Below, one piece after another: positions 1 through 8,733 of a stretch of DNA of 64,000 nucleotides (position 1 is the stretch's first letter; each line of letters begins with the position of its first letter). Under the pieces are notes generated by a model, which saw nothing but the letters and a program-made list of their open reading frames with translations, searched no databases and was not told the DNA's origin. The position numbers and the translations under genes were made by a program. The stretch lies in contig JBMOKJ010000001.1 in NCBI GenBank assembly GCA_049315325.1, positions 186,001-250,000 of the forward strand. Reading direction: 5' to 3'. This stretch comes from CAXXIC01 sp049315325. Its GTDB lineage: Bacteria; Bacteroidota; Bacteroidia; Bacteroidales; UBA7332.

Positions 1-1
1 C

Positions 2-1351
2 ACGTTCCTCGATACACCGGGTCACGAAGCGTTTACCGCGATGCGTGCACGTGGTGCGAAAGTGACAGATATCGTAATTATCATTGTCGCAGCAGACGAC
101 AGCATCATGCCTCAAACCATCGAAGCCATTAACCACGCTTCGGCAGCGGGTGTGCCTATCGTGTTTGCCATCAACAAGATTGATAAACCCGGCGCTAACG
201 TCGAAAAGATAAAAGAAGGTCTTGCTCAAATGAACTACCTGGTCGAAGACTGGGGTGGTAAATACCAATCGCAAGACGTTTCAGCGAAAAAAGGAATCGG
301 GATCAACGAACTCCTCGAAAAAGTATTGCTCGAAGCCGAATTACTTGATTTGAAAGCAAATCCAAACCGTCGTGCTGCAGGTTCGATTATCGAATCGTCA
401 CTCGACAAAGGTCGTGGATACGTTTCTACCATTTTGGTGAATAACGGAACACTCAAAATCGGAGACATCGTGTTGGCTGGAACTCATTTCGGTCGTGTAA
501 AAGCAATGTTCAACGAACGAAACCAACGTGTTACTCAAGCAGGACCTGCCGAACCAGTATTGATTCTCGGACTAAACGGTGCACCACAAGCAGGTGACAC
601 TTTCCACGTACTCGATACTGAGCAAGAAGCACGTGAAATCTCAAACAAACGCGAGCAGTTGCAACGTGAGCAAGGACTCCGTACTCAGAAACTCCTTACG
701 CTGGACGATATTGGTCGTCGTATTGCTATCGGTAACTTCCAAGAGTTGAACGTGATTGTGAAAGGTGACGTGGATGGATCGGTAGAGGCATTGTCTGATT
801 CGTTGATTAAACTTTCGACTGAAGAGATTCAGGTGAATGTGATTCACAAAGCCGTTGGTCAAATATCGGAATCGGATGTGGCTCTGGCTGCAGCATCGAA
901 TGGTATCATCATCGGGTTCCAAGTGCGTCCGTCACAAAGTGCGCGTAGAAATGCAGAGCGCGAAGGTGTTGATATTCGCTTGTACTCGGTGATCTACAAA
1001 GCAATCGAAGAGCTTACTGCCGCTATGGAAGGTATGCTTTCGCCCGACATCAAAGAAGAGGTGGTGGCAACACTCGAAGTGCTCGAAGCTTTCAAAATCA
1101 CGAAAGTGGGTACAGTGGCTGGATGTTTGGTGCGCGAGGGAAAAATCAAACGTACTTCGAAAATCCGCTTGATTCGCGATGGTATCGTGATTTACTCAGG
1201 AGATTTGGGTTCACTCAAACGCTTCAAAGACGACGTGAAAGAGGTGGCTACAAACTACGAATGCGGTTTGAACATCCACAACTACAACGACATCAAAGCG
1301 GGCGATATGATCGAAGCTTTCGAAGAGATAGAAGTAAACAGAACGCTCTAA
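2..1351 (+). CDS. infB: Translation initiation factor IF-2, 3' part (5' end outside window)
   Basis: IF-2 is the GTPase that brings initiator tRNA to the small ribosomal subunit. The reading frame is open from base 2, before the first in-window ATG at 41, so the gene enters the window already in progress. The first residues read FLDTPGHEAFTAM, which holds the G3 motif DTPGH, and NKID (G4) follows about 55 residues later. After the G domain come the domain II beta-barrel, domain III and the C-terminal barrel, ending near VNRTL. The roughly 450 residues present match the C-terminal half of IF-2. The upstream N-terminal part and P-loop are missing only because of the window edge. A strong terminator follows directly, so infB probably ends its operon. 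The assignment is secure. Confidence 0.97.
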   Translation, partial: TFLDTPGHEAFTAMRARGAKVTDIVIIIVAADDSIMPQTIEAINHASAAGVPIVFAINKIDKPGANVEKIKEGLAQMNYLVEDWGGKYQSQDVSAKKGIGINELLEKVLLEAELLDLKANPNRRAAGSIIESSLDKGRGYVSTILVNNGTLKIGDIVLAGTHFGRVKAMFNERNQRVTQAGPAEPVLILGLNGAPQAGDTFHVLDTEQEAREISNKREQLQREQGLRTQKLLTLDDIGRRIAIGNFQELNVIVKGDVDGSVEALSDSLIKLSTEEIQVNVIHKAVGQISESDVALAAASNGIIIGFQVRPSQSARRNAEREGVDIRLYSVIYKAIEELTAAMEGMLSPDIKEEVVATLEVLEAFKITKVGTVAGCLVREGKIKRTSKIRLIRDGIVIYSGDLGSLKRFKDDVKEVATNYECGLNIHNYNDIKAGDMIEAFEEIEVNRTL

Positions 1352-1371
1352 TTATCAGCGTTAATCATATA

Positions 1372-1409
1372 AAAACAGCGTAAGATTCGTCAGAGTCTTC
1401 CGCTGTTTT
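1372..1409 (+). terminator. Intrinsic terminator of infB
   Basis: AAAACAGCG (1372-1380) pairs with CGCTGTTTT (1401-1409), with an inner AAGA/TCTT pairing. It lies 20 bases after the infB stop codon and ends in a T run. The outer A/T arms let it work in both directions, which suits the convergent gene that follows. Confidence 0.8.
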
Positions 1410-1420
1410 AATTGTATAAA

Positions 1421-1888
1421 TTATTGAATGCTATTTTCAACTAAATTTCCAACCTCCATTGCTCTATTTTCTCTCCAACCACCAGTAAAATCTTGAGTGA
1501 TTTTTGTAATTATATAAACTTGAACTTTATTTGGAAGAATTTTATAATAAACTGCTGTTATTGAACTCCATTCATTAGACCTCATTCCGCGTTTTCCAAT
1601 TAAACATTGGTTTGCAATATTTGATACTAAAATTGAATAATTGTAATGTTCTAAACTACCTTTAATTGTTTCGATAAGTTTTGGTTCGACTACCCATACG
1701 TCTTTTTCAAAGTAATATTCATTACTTGTTTTGGATGTCCAAAATGGAGTTTTTGTCAACTTAAATTCTCTTGATAGTTTATCAAAGTCAATTTTTGAAG
1801 ATGTATTACTAAAATCAGAAAGTTTTGCAGTACTTATACATCCGGTTAACAAAATGAAAGTCAAAATAATTTTAATTAGTATTTTCAT
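1421..1888 (-). CDS. Small predicted lipoprotein of unknown function
   Basis: I do not recognise the family. From the ATG at 1888 the product is 155 residues. It begins MKILIKIILTFILLTGC, a hydrophobic signal with a lipobox (LTGC), so it is probably lipid-anchored. The open frame extends 25 codons further upstream, but the added part is charged and not signal-like, and a TATATTTG box at 1907-1914 lies inside it. The ATG at 1888 is therefore preferred. The mature part mixes charged and aromatic residues, with no motif I can name. The gene is markedly more AT-rich than infB and converges on it. It resembles the other AT-rich orphan genes in this window (20126-20608, 22726-23490, 26179-26733). 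Confidence 0.7.
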   Translation of the reverse strand: MKILIKIILTFILLTGCISTAKLSDFSNTSSKIDFDKLSREFKLTKTPFWTSKTSNEYYFEKDVWVVEPKLIETIKGSLEHYNYSILVSNIANQCLIGKRGMRSNEWSSITAVYYKILPNKVQVYIITKITQDFTGGWRENRAMEVGNLVENSIQ

Positions 1889-1906
1889 ATCCATTTTAAT
1901 TTTTGA

Positions 1907-1914
1907 CAAATATA
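1907..1914 (-). promoter_or_regulatory. Candidate Bacteroidota -7 promoter box
   Basis: TATATTTG on the minus strand fits TAnnTTTG and sits about 18 bases before the ATG at 1888. No clear -33 TTTG was seen at the usual distance. Confidence 0.4.
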
Positions 1915-2185
1915 TTTCTTCATACTGCAGTCCTTTACACTTTCCTCCAATATTTTTTCGCAACTAAAAATACATAATATTCGTAAACGCAACTCTTAAT
2001 AAGCTCGCATTACAAATTCAACAAGTTACACACTAATTAAAAATCAGATAAATGAAATTCTGACTTTAAAATTATACGAATGTTTAACTAGTACGAAAAT
2101 TCCAAAAACTATGCACTGATTCTTAATGATATACAAAGATAAAAAGAATTTAAAATAGTATTCGAATAAAGAAAATAGATTTTGG

Positions 2186-2746
2186 TTAGGGAACAAACCC
2201 AATTCTCTTGCGTGGTTTGGTGGTTAGCCTTTTGTCTGTGTGTAGTTCGGCAAGCGATTGGTTAATGAGATCAATTTGTGTGCGGGTGTCTTCGTTGATG
2301 TCGTTGTAATCGGTAAACACCTCTTCGATATAAGCTTTCAACTCTTTCATTTCGGTTTGTAGTTCAGCGACTCCTTTTACAGGAGGGCTAATGAACGATT
2401 GGCGAATAGCTACAAATGCACGCACAATCTGAATATTAATCTGAATAGCAGTTTCGCTTCTTAGAACACCTGATAACATTGTCACACCATGCTCTGTGAA
2501 TACGAGAGGCAATGAAGATTTAGGACGTTTCAGCATTGATGTCATCACATATTGTGATAACATACTACTCCATTCATGCTCGTTTAATTGAAACATAAAA
2601 TCCTCAGGAAATCGTTCAATATTCCTTTTTACTGCCTGATTTAATGCGCGAGTTTCAACGCCATACATTTCAGCTAAATCGCTATCGAGCATCACTTTCT
2701 GTCCTCGTATCTGATGAATTTTGTTTTGAATAAGCTGCAATTCCAT
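2186..2746 (-). CDS. ORF6N domain-containing protein
   Basis: The 186-residue product starts with the ORF6N domain (about residues 5-95). Recognisable parts are IRGQKVMLDSDLAEMYGVET, then NIERFPEDFMFQL, and VFTEHGVTMLSGVLRS. ORF6N is a DNA-binding-type domain related to KilA-N. It is common in phages and as a solitary gene in Bacteroidota chromosomes. The C-terminal half (about residues 110-186) looks coiled-coil, followed by a basic tail KPRKRIGF. No phage genes flank it, so it is more likely a domesticated or mobile single gene than part of a prophage. Its role is unknown and regulation of DNA or transcription is only inferred. Confidence 0.85.
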   Translation of the reverse strand: MELQLIQNKIHQIRGQKVMLDSDLAEMYGVETRALNQAVKRNIERFPEDFMFQLNEHEWSSMLSQYVMTSMLKRPKSSLPLVFTEHGVTMLSGVLRSETAIQINIQIVRAFVAIRQSFISPPVKGVAELQTEMKELKAYIEEVFTDYNDINEDTRTQIDLINQSLAELHTDKRLTTKPRKRIGFVP

Positions 2747-2770
2747 TATCTGTATTGAGTATTAGAATTA

Positions 2771-2778
2771 CAAATATA
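2771..2778 (-). promoter_or_regulatory. Candidate -7 box for the ORF6N gene
   Basis: TATATTTG on the minus strand fits TAnnTTTG and would give a leader of about 20 bases before the ATG at 2746. A -33 element is not clear. Confidence 0.45.
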
Positions 2779-2846
2779 GAAAATATAATATTTACTTACT
2801 CAATAGTGACTTCATTTTTTAAAATTATTCCCGCGATTTGAGGTTT

Positions 2847-4025
2847 TTACCCCTTTACGCACTTCACCAACACCTTTCGGTCGTCGGCGAGGGTGGTGGC
2901 GAATAAATAAGTGTTGCCTCCATCTGATAGTTTGAGGCGTTTGCGCAGTTCTGCGACGGAAGAGGGGAAGTTACGAACAGTGAGGTTGGCTTGTTGCATG
3001 CCGCTAAGAGCCTGTTTCAGTTCATTTTTGTTGAGCGAGAAAGACGACTCGACAGCAAAGATTCGCCCGGGGAATTCGTCGCAACGGGTATTGGAAGTGT
3101 AGAGGTGGCTGTTGGGATGCAATTTTTTTAGTCCGAATCGGGGGGCTACAGTTTTGTAAGCTCCGCCTTTCATCACCGAGGCATTCGGTTCATAGAGGTA
3201 AGTGCCAAGTTCAGAGGTGTATTGGCACAGATTTTCTAGTTCCTCTTTTTTGGTAAATGAGAAGAACTGTATTCCATTTTTAGTCAAATTGACGCATGTG
3301 ATGGGACCTTCTGCGACAGTACTTTCTCCGAGAATTAAGACCAACTCTTTACACTCGTTATTTACCGACACAATATGTACGGCTGTTGTTTGAGGTAATG
3401 CTTCCAATGCCAATGAAAGATCGAGCATCGGGGAGAGTTTGATCATCACACGATTTGCTTTTGTGAGCAGCAGAGGTGCAAGGTGGCTTACGTCGGGTTC
3501 ACAATCGGAAACCAACACCGTTTTTCCGCCGTGCTCATTTCTGCGTGCAGGATCGATAAAGATGCAATCGACACGTTCTGTTTCTTGTAGAAAATCGACA
3601 GAATCGGCATTATGTATCTCGATGCGATTCAGATTCAGAAGCGGAAAGTTATTTCTGGCAATTTCACACAATTCGGGATTCCGCTCCACGTAATTCACAC
3701 GGTTGAAGTTCTCAGCCATAAATGTGCAATCGATGCCAAATCCACCCGTGAGGTCAATCAACGAATCTCCACCGACCAGCGACGCTTTGTAGCGCGCCGT
3801 AGCTTCGGAAGAGCACTGCTCCAGCGATAAATGATGAGGAAAAAGCAAATCTTCGACAACGAACCACGAAGGAATTTTATCCGAAATGGCCTTTCGACCT
3901 GCAATCTGACGAATCACAAACTGCATATCGATGTCGGGGAATTTCCTAGCTTGTAGTGCAAGCTTTGTTACATCCGCATTGGCATGTTGACGAATAAACT
4001 CCTTCGTTTTCGAAATATCAGGCAT
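2847..4025 (-). CDS. Class I SAM-dependent methyltransferase with THUMP-like domain
   Basis: The product has a Rossmann methyltransferase fold. The SAM motif I reads DLTGGFGIDC, and an FIDPARR motif follows about 60 residues later. The C-terminal third resembles the THUMP-like extension of the Bacteroidota family of this name, whose substrate is undefined (RNA is inferred from THUMP). The N-terminal helix DVTKLALQARKFPDIDM and IAGRKAISDKIPSW also match the family. I use the ATG at 4025 (392 residues) rather than that at 4070, because a TACATTTG promoter box lies between them and the sequence after 4025 starts at the usual family N terminus. The gene is monocistronic between putA and the ORF6N gene. 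Confidence 0.85.
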   Translation of the reverse strand: MPDISKTKEFIRQHANADVTKLALQARKFPDIDMQFVIRQIAGRKAISDKIPSWFVVEDLLFPHHLSLEQCSSEATARYKASLVGGDSLIDLTGGFGIDCTFMAENFNRVNYVERNPELCEIARNNFPLLNLNRIEIHNADSVDFLQETERVDCIFIDPARRNEHGGKTVLVSDCEPDVSHLAPLLLTKANRVMIKLSPMLDLSLALEALPQTTAVHIVSVNNECKELVLILGESTVAEGPITCVNLTKNGIQFFSFTKKEELENLCQYTSELGTYLYEPNASVMKGGAYKTVAPRFGLKKLHPNSHLYTSNTRCDEFPGRIFAVESSFSLNKNELKQALSGMQQANLTVRNFPSSVAELRKRLKLSDGGNTYLFATTLADDRKVLVKCVKG

Positions 4026-4045
4026 AAATTTGGGTTTGCTATCCG

Positions 4046-4053
4046 CAAATGTA
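4046..4053 (-). promoter_or_regulatory. Candidate -7 box for the methyltransferase gene
   Basis: TACATTTG on the minus strand fits TAnnTTTG and lies 21 bases before the ATG at 4025. This supports the shorter start. Confidence 0.45.
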
Positions 4054-4130
4054 GCAATTATCTCGGTCATTTCGACAGGCTCAGTGTCCGATTCGACGAA
4101 TTTAAGAGAGCATAAAAGATCGAATTTAAG

Positions 4131-4153
4131 CCCCCCTTTGGGGGTTGGGGGCT
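4131..4153 (-). terminator. GC-rich hairpin of the CCCC-repeat family after putA
   Basis: AAGCCCCCC, TTTGGGGG and TTGGGGGCT form a G/C-run hairpin directly after the putA stop codon. It probably acts as its terminator. It belongs to the same family as the inverted repeats at 24659-24775 and 28134-28240. Confidence 0.55.
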
Positions 4154-4155
4154 CT

Positions 4156-7100
4156 TTATTCTACACTCTCCGTAATGCTACCATATCGGTGGTATTCGAA
4201 AGTAACGCTCTGTTCTTTCAGATAATGAAGAAGTTCAATTCGACCTTCCACTGTTGGCTTGGCAGTTGCAATGTATTTACCCAACTTTGCAGCTTTTCTG
4301 TAGAAATCGTCCGAAAGATTGGCTTTGCAGGTTCGAACTCGATCGTAGTGCTCCATTTCGATTAGGAACGCTTTCTCAGACTGCACAATCGTCATACAGT
4401 GACCACTTGAACATTTTCGCAACTGAGCAACTTTTTCATTTTCTTTAGAGACGCTAAGTGTAATTGGTGTTTTTGCGATATGCGCTGCCGCCAATACAAG
4501 CAAAACATCAACAAGTTCGTCCGATTCTTGAACGCGGAAAGCAATGTTGCGTAGTGGCAGATATCGGAAAATATTCTGCTCACCCATCAGCTGATGAATG
4601 TCGCGATTGACCGAAAATTCTTGCGCATAGTTGGCTTTGTAGCTCGCCACAGCCGTTAGGAATCGCTCTTTATCTTTGTTTGTCAATAGCGAAGTGAAGA
4701 ATTCAAACGCATTTTCATCCTCTTTTTCGCCATTTAAATTTACTTTTTCTGTGATCTCCACAAAGCACGAGACGTAATTTGGTCCACCGGCTTTGACGCC
4801 CCCGCCGAAGGCTGAACGCTTCATTCCACCAAAAGGTTGGCGACTGACAATAGCGCCCGTAATGCCTCGATTGATGTAGAGATTGCCCGCTTCGATGCTG
4901 TTTTTCCAAAGCAGTTGCTCCTCCTCGTCGAGACTCTGCAAACCTGATGTCAAGCCATATTCGCTGCTATTGACCAACTCAATGCCGTGTTGCAAATTAC
5001 CGATACAAACGACAGCAAGAAGCGGCACGAAAAGTTCGGTTTCGAACGTAAAGCTGCCCGGTTTCACGCCCCATTTGACACTCGGTTTCAGAATGAATCG
5101 GCGGTCGTCCACAAATTCAGGAGCTACCAACCACCATTCGCCATCCTCAAGATGATCGATAGCGTGCAGCAATTTTTCATTTTCGGCAGTAATCATTGGC
5201 CCCACGATATTGCCACCGTGCCAAACGCCACCCACTTGCAGATTTGTAACTGCATCAATCAATTTCGATTTGAAATCGGCATCGTTGTAAACCTCTTTTT
5301 CCAAAAGCAAAAGCGAGCAGGCAGAGCACTTTTGTCCAGCATTGCCAAAAGCTGAAGAGACGATATTTTGTATAGCATGGTCGCGATCTCCACTTGCAGT
5401 GAGAATAATGGCATTTTTTCCACCTGTTTCGGCAGAGAGCATACAGCGTGGATTATTCTCAAGCAATCGGAATGCTGTATCGGTGCCACCAGTCAGGATA
5501 ATGTGCTTGATTTCGGGTTGAGAAGTGAGCCAATTGAGGCTCTCGCGGCTCTCGGGGCAGACGATTTGCAGTGCATCTTTTGGAACTCCTGCATCCCAAA
5601 AGCATTGAGCAAATTCCCAAGCTACTGGCAAAGCTACCGTTGCTGGTTTCAAAATAACGGTATTGCCTCCAGCCAATGCTGCGGCTACTCCGCCAACGGG
5701 AATTGCCAATGGAAAATTCCACGGTGGAATGACCAAAATAACTCCTTTTGGCGAAAGTGTAACATTCTCCAAATCCTCAAACCTCTTCATCGAAATGGGG
5801 TAGTATCGACAAAAATCGATGGCTTCCGAAACCTCCACATCGCCTTCAATAAATGTTTTTCCGGTGATGGCAGACATACATCCAATAAGGTTTCCACGGG
5901 CATTACTTAGATTAGTCGCCACTTTATGAAGAATTACATTACGTTCATCAAGCGTCGTTTTTCTCCAATTCGACTCATCTTTTTCGGAGAAAACCAAAGC
6001 CTCTTTTACTTGGTCAAAATTCGACAAACTGGCTTCGCAAACGACGATTATCTCCTCTTGGCTTCGATCGAAATAGGTCGTTCTTTTGTCTGAAACCGCA
6101 CTCTTCTTCCCAACTTGAACAGGAATTTGAAATGGTGTATCGTTGAGGCTCTTTTTCCATTTATTGCGGATGGATTCAGCCCATTTACGGTTTGGTTTCA
6201 GGTCAAAATTGGTGTCGGGCTCACTTTTGAAATGAGTCAAATCCGAATCAGGTTCTACCACCTTGGTTCTATCTTGTGTTCTGCGAGGCATTGTGCTCAC
6301 GCTATCTTTTAGGTCGAATGCTTGTTCAAACTGATTTTTGAGAAATTGCCACTCTTTGCTGTTGTAACTCAAGTTGAATGAATAACTGAGGAAATTCTCT
6401 TTCCCCGTATTCTCATCAAGCCGACGCACGAGGTAAGAAACTGCATTCAAAAAATGTTCGTCTTTGACAACGGGTGTATAGAGAATAATTCGTTTACCCA
6501 ACGAACGCATGGTGCGCGTAAGGTGATTCGCCATTCCCTCCAACATTTCGAACGTGACATACTTTTCTACACCATTTTCTTTGCTCAACAAATCGGCATA
6601 ACCCAGCGTGAAGAAGTTATGAGAAGCCACACCCACGTGCATTGCTGCTGCATTTTCGGGCTTCAATGCTTCGTCGAGAATGTGTAGAAAATTGGCATCA
6701 ACTTCAATCTTAGTTGGATAGATAGGCACTTCCCAACCCTTGAGCGACGAAACGATACTTTCCATTTGCAAATTTGCTCCTTTGACTAAACGCATTTTGA
6801 GAGGTGCGCCACCGGCTGCAACGCGCTCTTTCGCAAATTTCAATAACTCCTGTTGGAATTGTTCGGCATCGGGCAAATAGGCTTGTACAACAATCCCCGC
6901 AGAGAAGTGTTTGAATTCAGGTTTTGAGAGCACGGTTTTGAAAACATCCATCGTCAGTGCGGTGTCTTTGTACTCTTCCATGTCGAGGTTCACAAACTTG
7001 GCGTGCGAAGTTCCGTCTGTTTCGTAATACGGATTATCTTTTGCCGCAAGGTATATTTTGGTCAAACGCTCGCACAGGTCAATTTTATTCAGATCGTAGT

Positions 7101-7668
7101 TCAGCGGATTGATTTGCGCATAAATCCCAGAAATTTTTATGGAAATATAGTTGATACGTTGGTCTTGCAGCGCCTCGAGGTAGTGTTGGTAGCGGTGATT
7201 TGCTTCGTTGTTGCCGAGCACCACTTCGCCAAGCAGATTCACATTCTGACCGATTTGCTGTGCTTTTCGGTTGCTCAAGTGACGAGTCAAGAACGATGGT
7301 TTTTCGTTGATAATCACTTTTGACGTATCAGATCGAAGTCTTTGCTTAAAGATCGGAACTGCCACAAAGTCAAACAAATAACCCACCCAAGCGAAGAGTT
7401 GTAGCATCAGACGATCGGTAGTGTTCAAGAATTTTGGTGCACCGAAATGCGCAATCAAATACTTGATTCGGTGAGCCAGTTTGCGGTTGTTTCTGATTTG
7501 CGAAGATTCGTCCAACATCTTTGACAACAGTGTTTTATCATTGGGATTCTGCACCAAAACAGCATATTTTCGCTGCTCTCTCCGTTCTTCTGAAGTGATC
7601 TCTTTTTCGGTTTGGCTTAAGAACTGTTTAGCCCAATCGACGACGTCTGATTTAACCAACTTTGTCAT
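4156..7668 (-). CDS. putA: Bifunctional proline dehydrogenase / L-glutamate gamma-semialdehyde dehydrogenase
   Basis: The enzyme oxidises proline to pyrroline-5-carboxylate (FAD domain) and then to glutamate (NAD domain). The flavin barrel lies in about residues 60-470 and shows MRLVKGANLQME and the conserved RRLDEN. The aldehyde dehydrogenase part (about 560-1010) shows PPWNFPLAIPVGG, ILTGGT, SAETGGKNA and the catalytic-cysteine segment GQKCSACS near residue 779, then SRQPFGGMKRSAFGGG. About 150 further residues close the protein. From the ATG at 7668 it has 1170 residues, usual for the family. An upstream in-frame TTG (7698) is less likely. There is no N-terminal ribbon-helix-helix repressor domain, so it is not a self-regulating PutA of the enterobacterial kind. 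No proline transporter is adjacent. Confidence 0.95.
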   Translation of the reverse strand: MTKLVKSDVVDWAKQFLSQTEKEITSEERREQRKYAVLVQNPNDKTLLSKMLDESSQIRNNRKLAHRIKYLIAHFGAPKFLNTTDRLMLQLFAWVGYLFDFVAVPIFKQRLRSDTSKVIINEKPSFLTRHLSNRKAQQIGQNVNLLGEVVLGNNEANHRYQHYLEALQDQRINYISIKISGIYAQINPLNYDLNKIDLCERLTKIYLAAKDNPYYETDGTSHAKFVNLDMEEYKDTALTMDVFKTVLSKPEFKHFSAGIVVQAYLPDAEQFQQELLKFAKERVAAGGAPLKMRLVKGANLQMESIVSSLKGWEVPIYPTKIEVDANFLHILDEALKPENAAAMHVGVASHNFFTLGYADLLSKENGVEKYVTFEMLEGMANHLTRTMRSLGKRIILYTPVVKDEHFLNAVSYLVRRLDENTGKENFLSYSFNLSYNSKEWQFLKNQFEQAFDLKDSVSTMPRRTQDRTKVVEPDSDLTHFKSEPDTNFDLKPNRKWAESIRNKWKKSLNDTPFQIPVQVGKKSAVSDKRTTYFDRSQEEIIVVCEASLSNFDQVKEALVFSEKDESNWRKTTLDERNVILHKVATNLSNARGNLIGCMSAITGKTFIEGDVEVSEAIDFCRYYPISMKRFEDLENVTLSPKGVILVIPPWNFPLAIPVGGVAAALAGGNTVILKPATVALPVAWEFAQCFWDAGVPKDALQIVCPESRESLNWLTSQPEIKHIILTGGTDTAFRLLENNPRCMLSAETGGKNAIILTASGDRDHAIQNIVSSAFGNAGQKCSACSLLLLEKEVYNDADFKSKLIDAVTNLQVGGVWHGGNIVGPMITAENEKLLHAIDHLEDGEWWLVAPEFVDDRRFILKPSVKWGVKPGSFTFETELFVPLLAVVCIGNLQHGIELVNSSEYGLTSGLQSLDEEEQLLWKNSIEAGNLYINRGITGAIVSRQPFGGMKRSAFGGGVKAGGPNYVSCFVEITEKVNLNGEKEDENAFEFFTSLLTNKDKERFLTAVASYKANYAQEFSVNRDIHQLMGEQNIFRYLPLRNIAFRVQESDELVDVLLVLAAAHIAKTPITLSVSKENEKVAQLRKCSSGHCMTIVQSEKAFLIEMEHYDRVRTCKANLSDDFYRKAAKLGKYIATAKPTVEGRIELLHYLKEQSVTFEYHRYGSITESVE

Positions 7669-7852
7669 AACACTAATTTTAGATTTAAGGTGATGCAAAT
7701 TAGTGGAAATGAGTGAAGTGTATCTCTTCTATCCCGAAAATTACAGTCTCGAAATCGGAATATTTCAACCTCGAAGTTAGAACGAAGATTCTACTTATTT
7801 TTGTAAAAAGGAAGGAGTTTTTTGTTTCAGATTAATTAATCAGAACAGATTG

Positions 7853-8680
7853 TCAATCTCTATTTGGAAACCATTTTGAAGAATATTTGAGTCCATCAGC
7901 CGTTTCGAGATACGCTTTCACCGATCCAATCAGAACTTTGGCCTCTACTAAAATGGGAATTCGGTTAAGATCGTCAGTTACCCAGACAGTCACATCTTCG
8001 CCACCTTTGAATGCGGTTCCGGCAACCATAAACGAAGAGAATTTGTGACACAAAAATGCCTTTTCATGGCGGTCTTTAATAGTCTCTTTACCCAAATAGC
8101 GAATAAACAACGAATGAATCTTGCCATCGAGAACAATACGGACAGGGATTTTATCTTTCGCTTTGTATTTCGAAAAGTCGATATTTCGCGCATTATAGAC
8201 CGCCGACAGCACATCGTAAGCTTCCGACCGACTATTGATCGTATCTCTCGTAAGTGGTTTATCTGTACCATGAATGGTAGAATAAATCTTATTTGTTGAT
8301 TGGTTGAACGCATACGACTCGTAGATTTTCAGGCTTCCTTCGGAGGTATTTCGCTCTGCCCAAATTGGCTGCATTTTATCAAATGTGGCAAAAGATCGAA
8401 AGTTGTCGCGAACCTTAAAAAACCAATCGTAACGTGGAATGCTGTTGGCACGTGCATCAAGGCAAATAGTAGCCTTGGTCGCAAGAGATTTTTGGCTGAC
8501 CTCAAATTCCACATCAGCAGCATAAACCCATATCACGCCCCAGTTGTAGAATGCTTTGTAGGTCAGCCGTTCTCCAGGTCGAAAAGCGCATTCATCCATC
8601 TGATTTTCGGAGAAAGCAGACAGAGAAAATAGAAAAGATATTAAGATGAATAGTAGATATTTTATTTTTATGAGATGCAT
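7853..8680 (-). CDS. DUF3108 domain-containing exported protein
   Basis: The 275-residue product begins MHLIKIKYLLFILISFLF, a clear signal peptide cleaved near FSENQ. The mature part starts with CAFRPGERLTYKAFYNWGV and contains VTVWVTDDLNRIPILVEAKV, the pattern of DUF3108 envelope proteins of unknown function. The ATG at 8680 is chosen over an in-frame TTG at 8701 because it directly precedes the signal peptide and a promoter box overlaps the TTG. It lies downstream of btuD on the same strand but has its own promoter box, so a role in B12 uptake is not implied. Confidence 0.8.
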   Translation of the reverse strand: MHLIKIKYLLFILISFLFSLSAFSENQMDECAFRPGERLTYKAFYNWGVIWVYAADVEFEVSQKSLATKATICLDARANSIPRYDWFFKVRDNFRSFATFDKMQPIWAERNTSEGSLKIYESYAFNQSTNKIYSTIHGTDKPLTRDTINSRSEAYDVLSAVYNARNIDFSKYKAKDKIPVRIVLDGKIHSLFIRYLGKETIKDRHEKAFLCHKFSSFMVAGTAFKGGEDVTVWVTDDLNRIPILVEAKVLIGSVKAYLETADGLKYSSKWFPNRD

Positions 8681-8698
8681 TGAACGCCTTATTTTTGT

Positions 8699-8706
8699 CA
8701 AAAATA
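8699..8706 (-). promoter_or_regulatory. Candidate -7 box for the DUF3108 gene
   Basis: TATTTTTG on the minus strand fits TAnnTTTG and lies about 19 bases before the ATG at 8680, in the gap after btuD. Confidence 0.45.
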
Positions 8707-8733
8707 GAATAAAAATTCTGTATGAATGACTTT

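Noticed and set aside
2186..2746. Prophage marker
   Set aside because: ORF6N domains occur in phages, but no integrase, terminase, capsid or attachment site is near.
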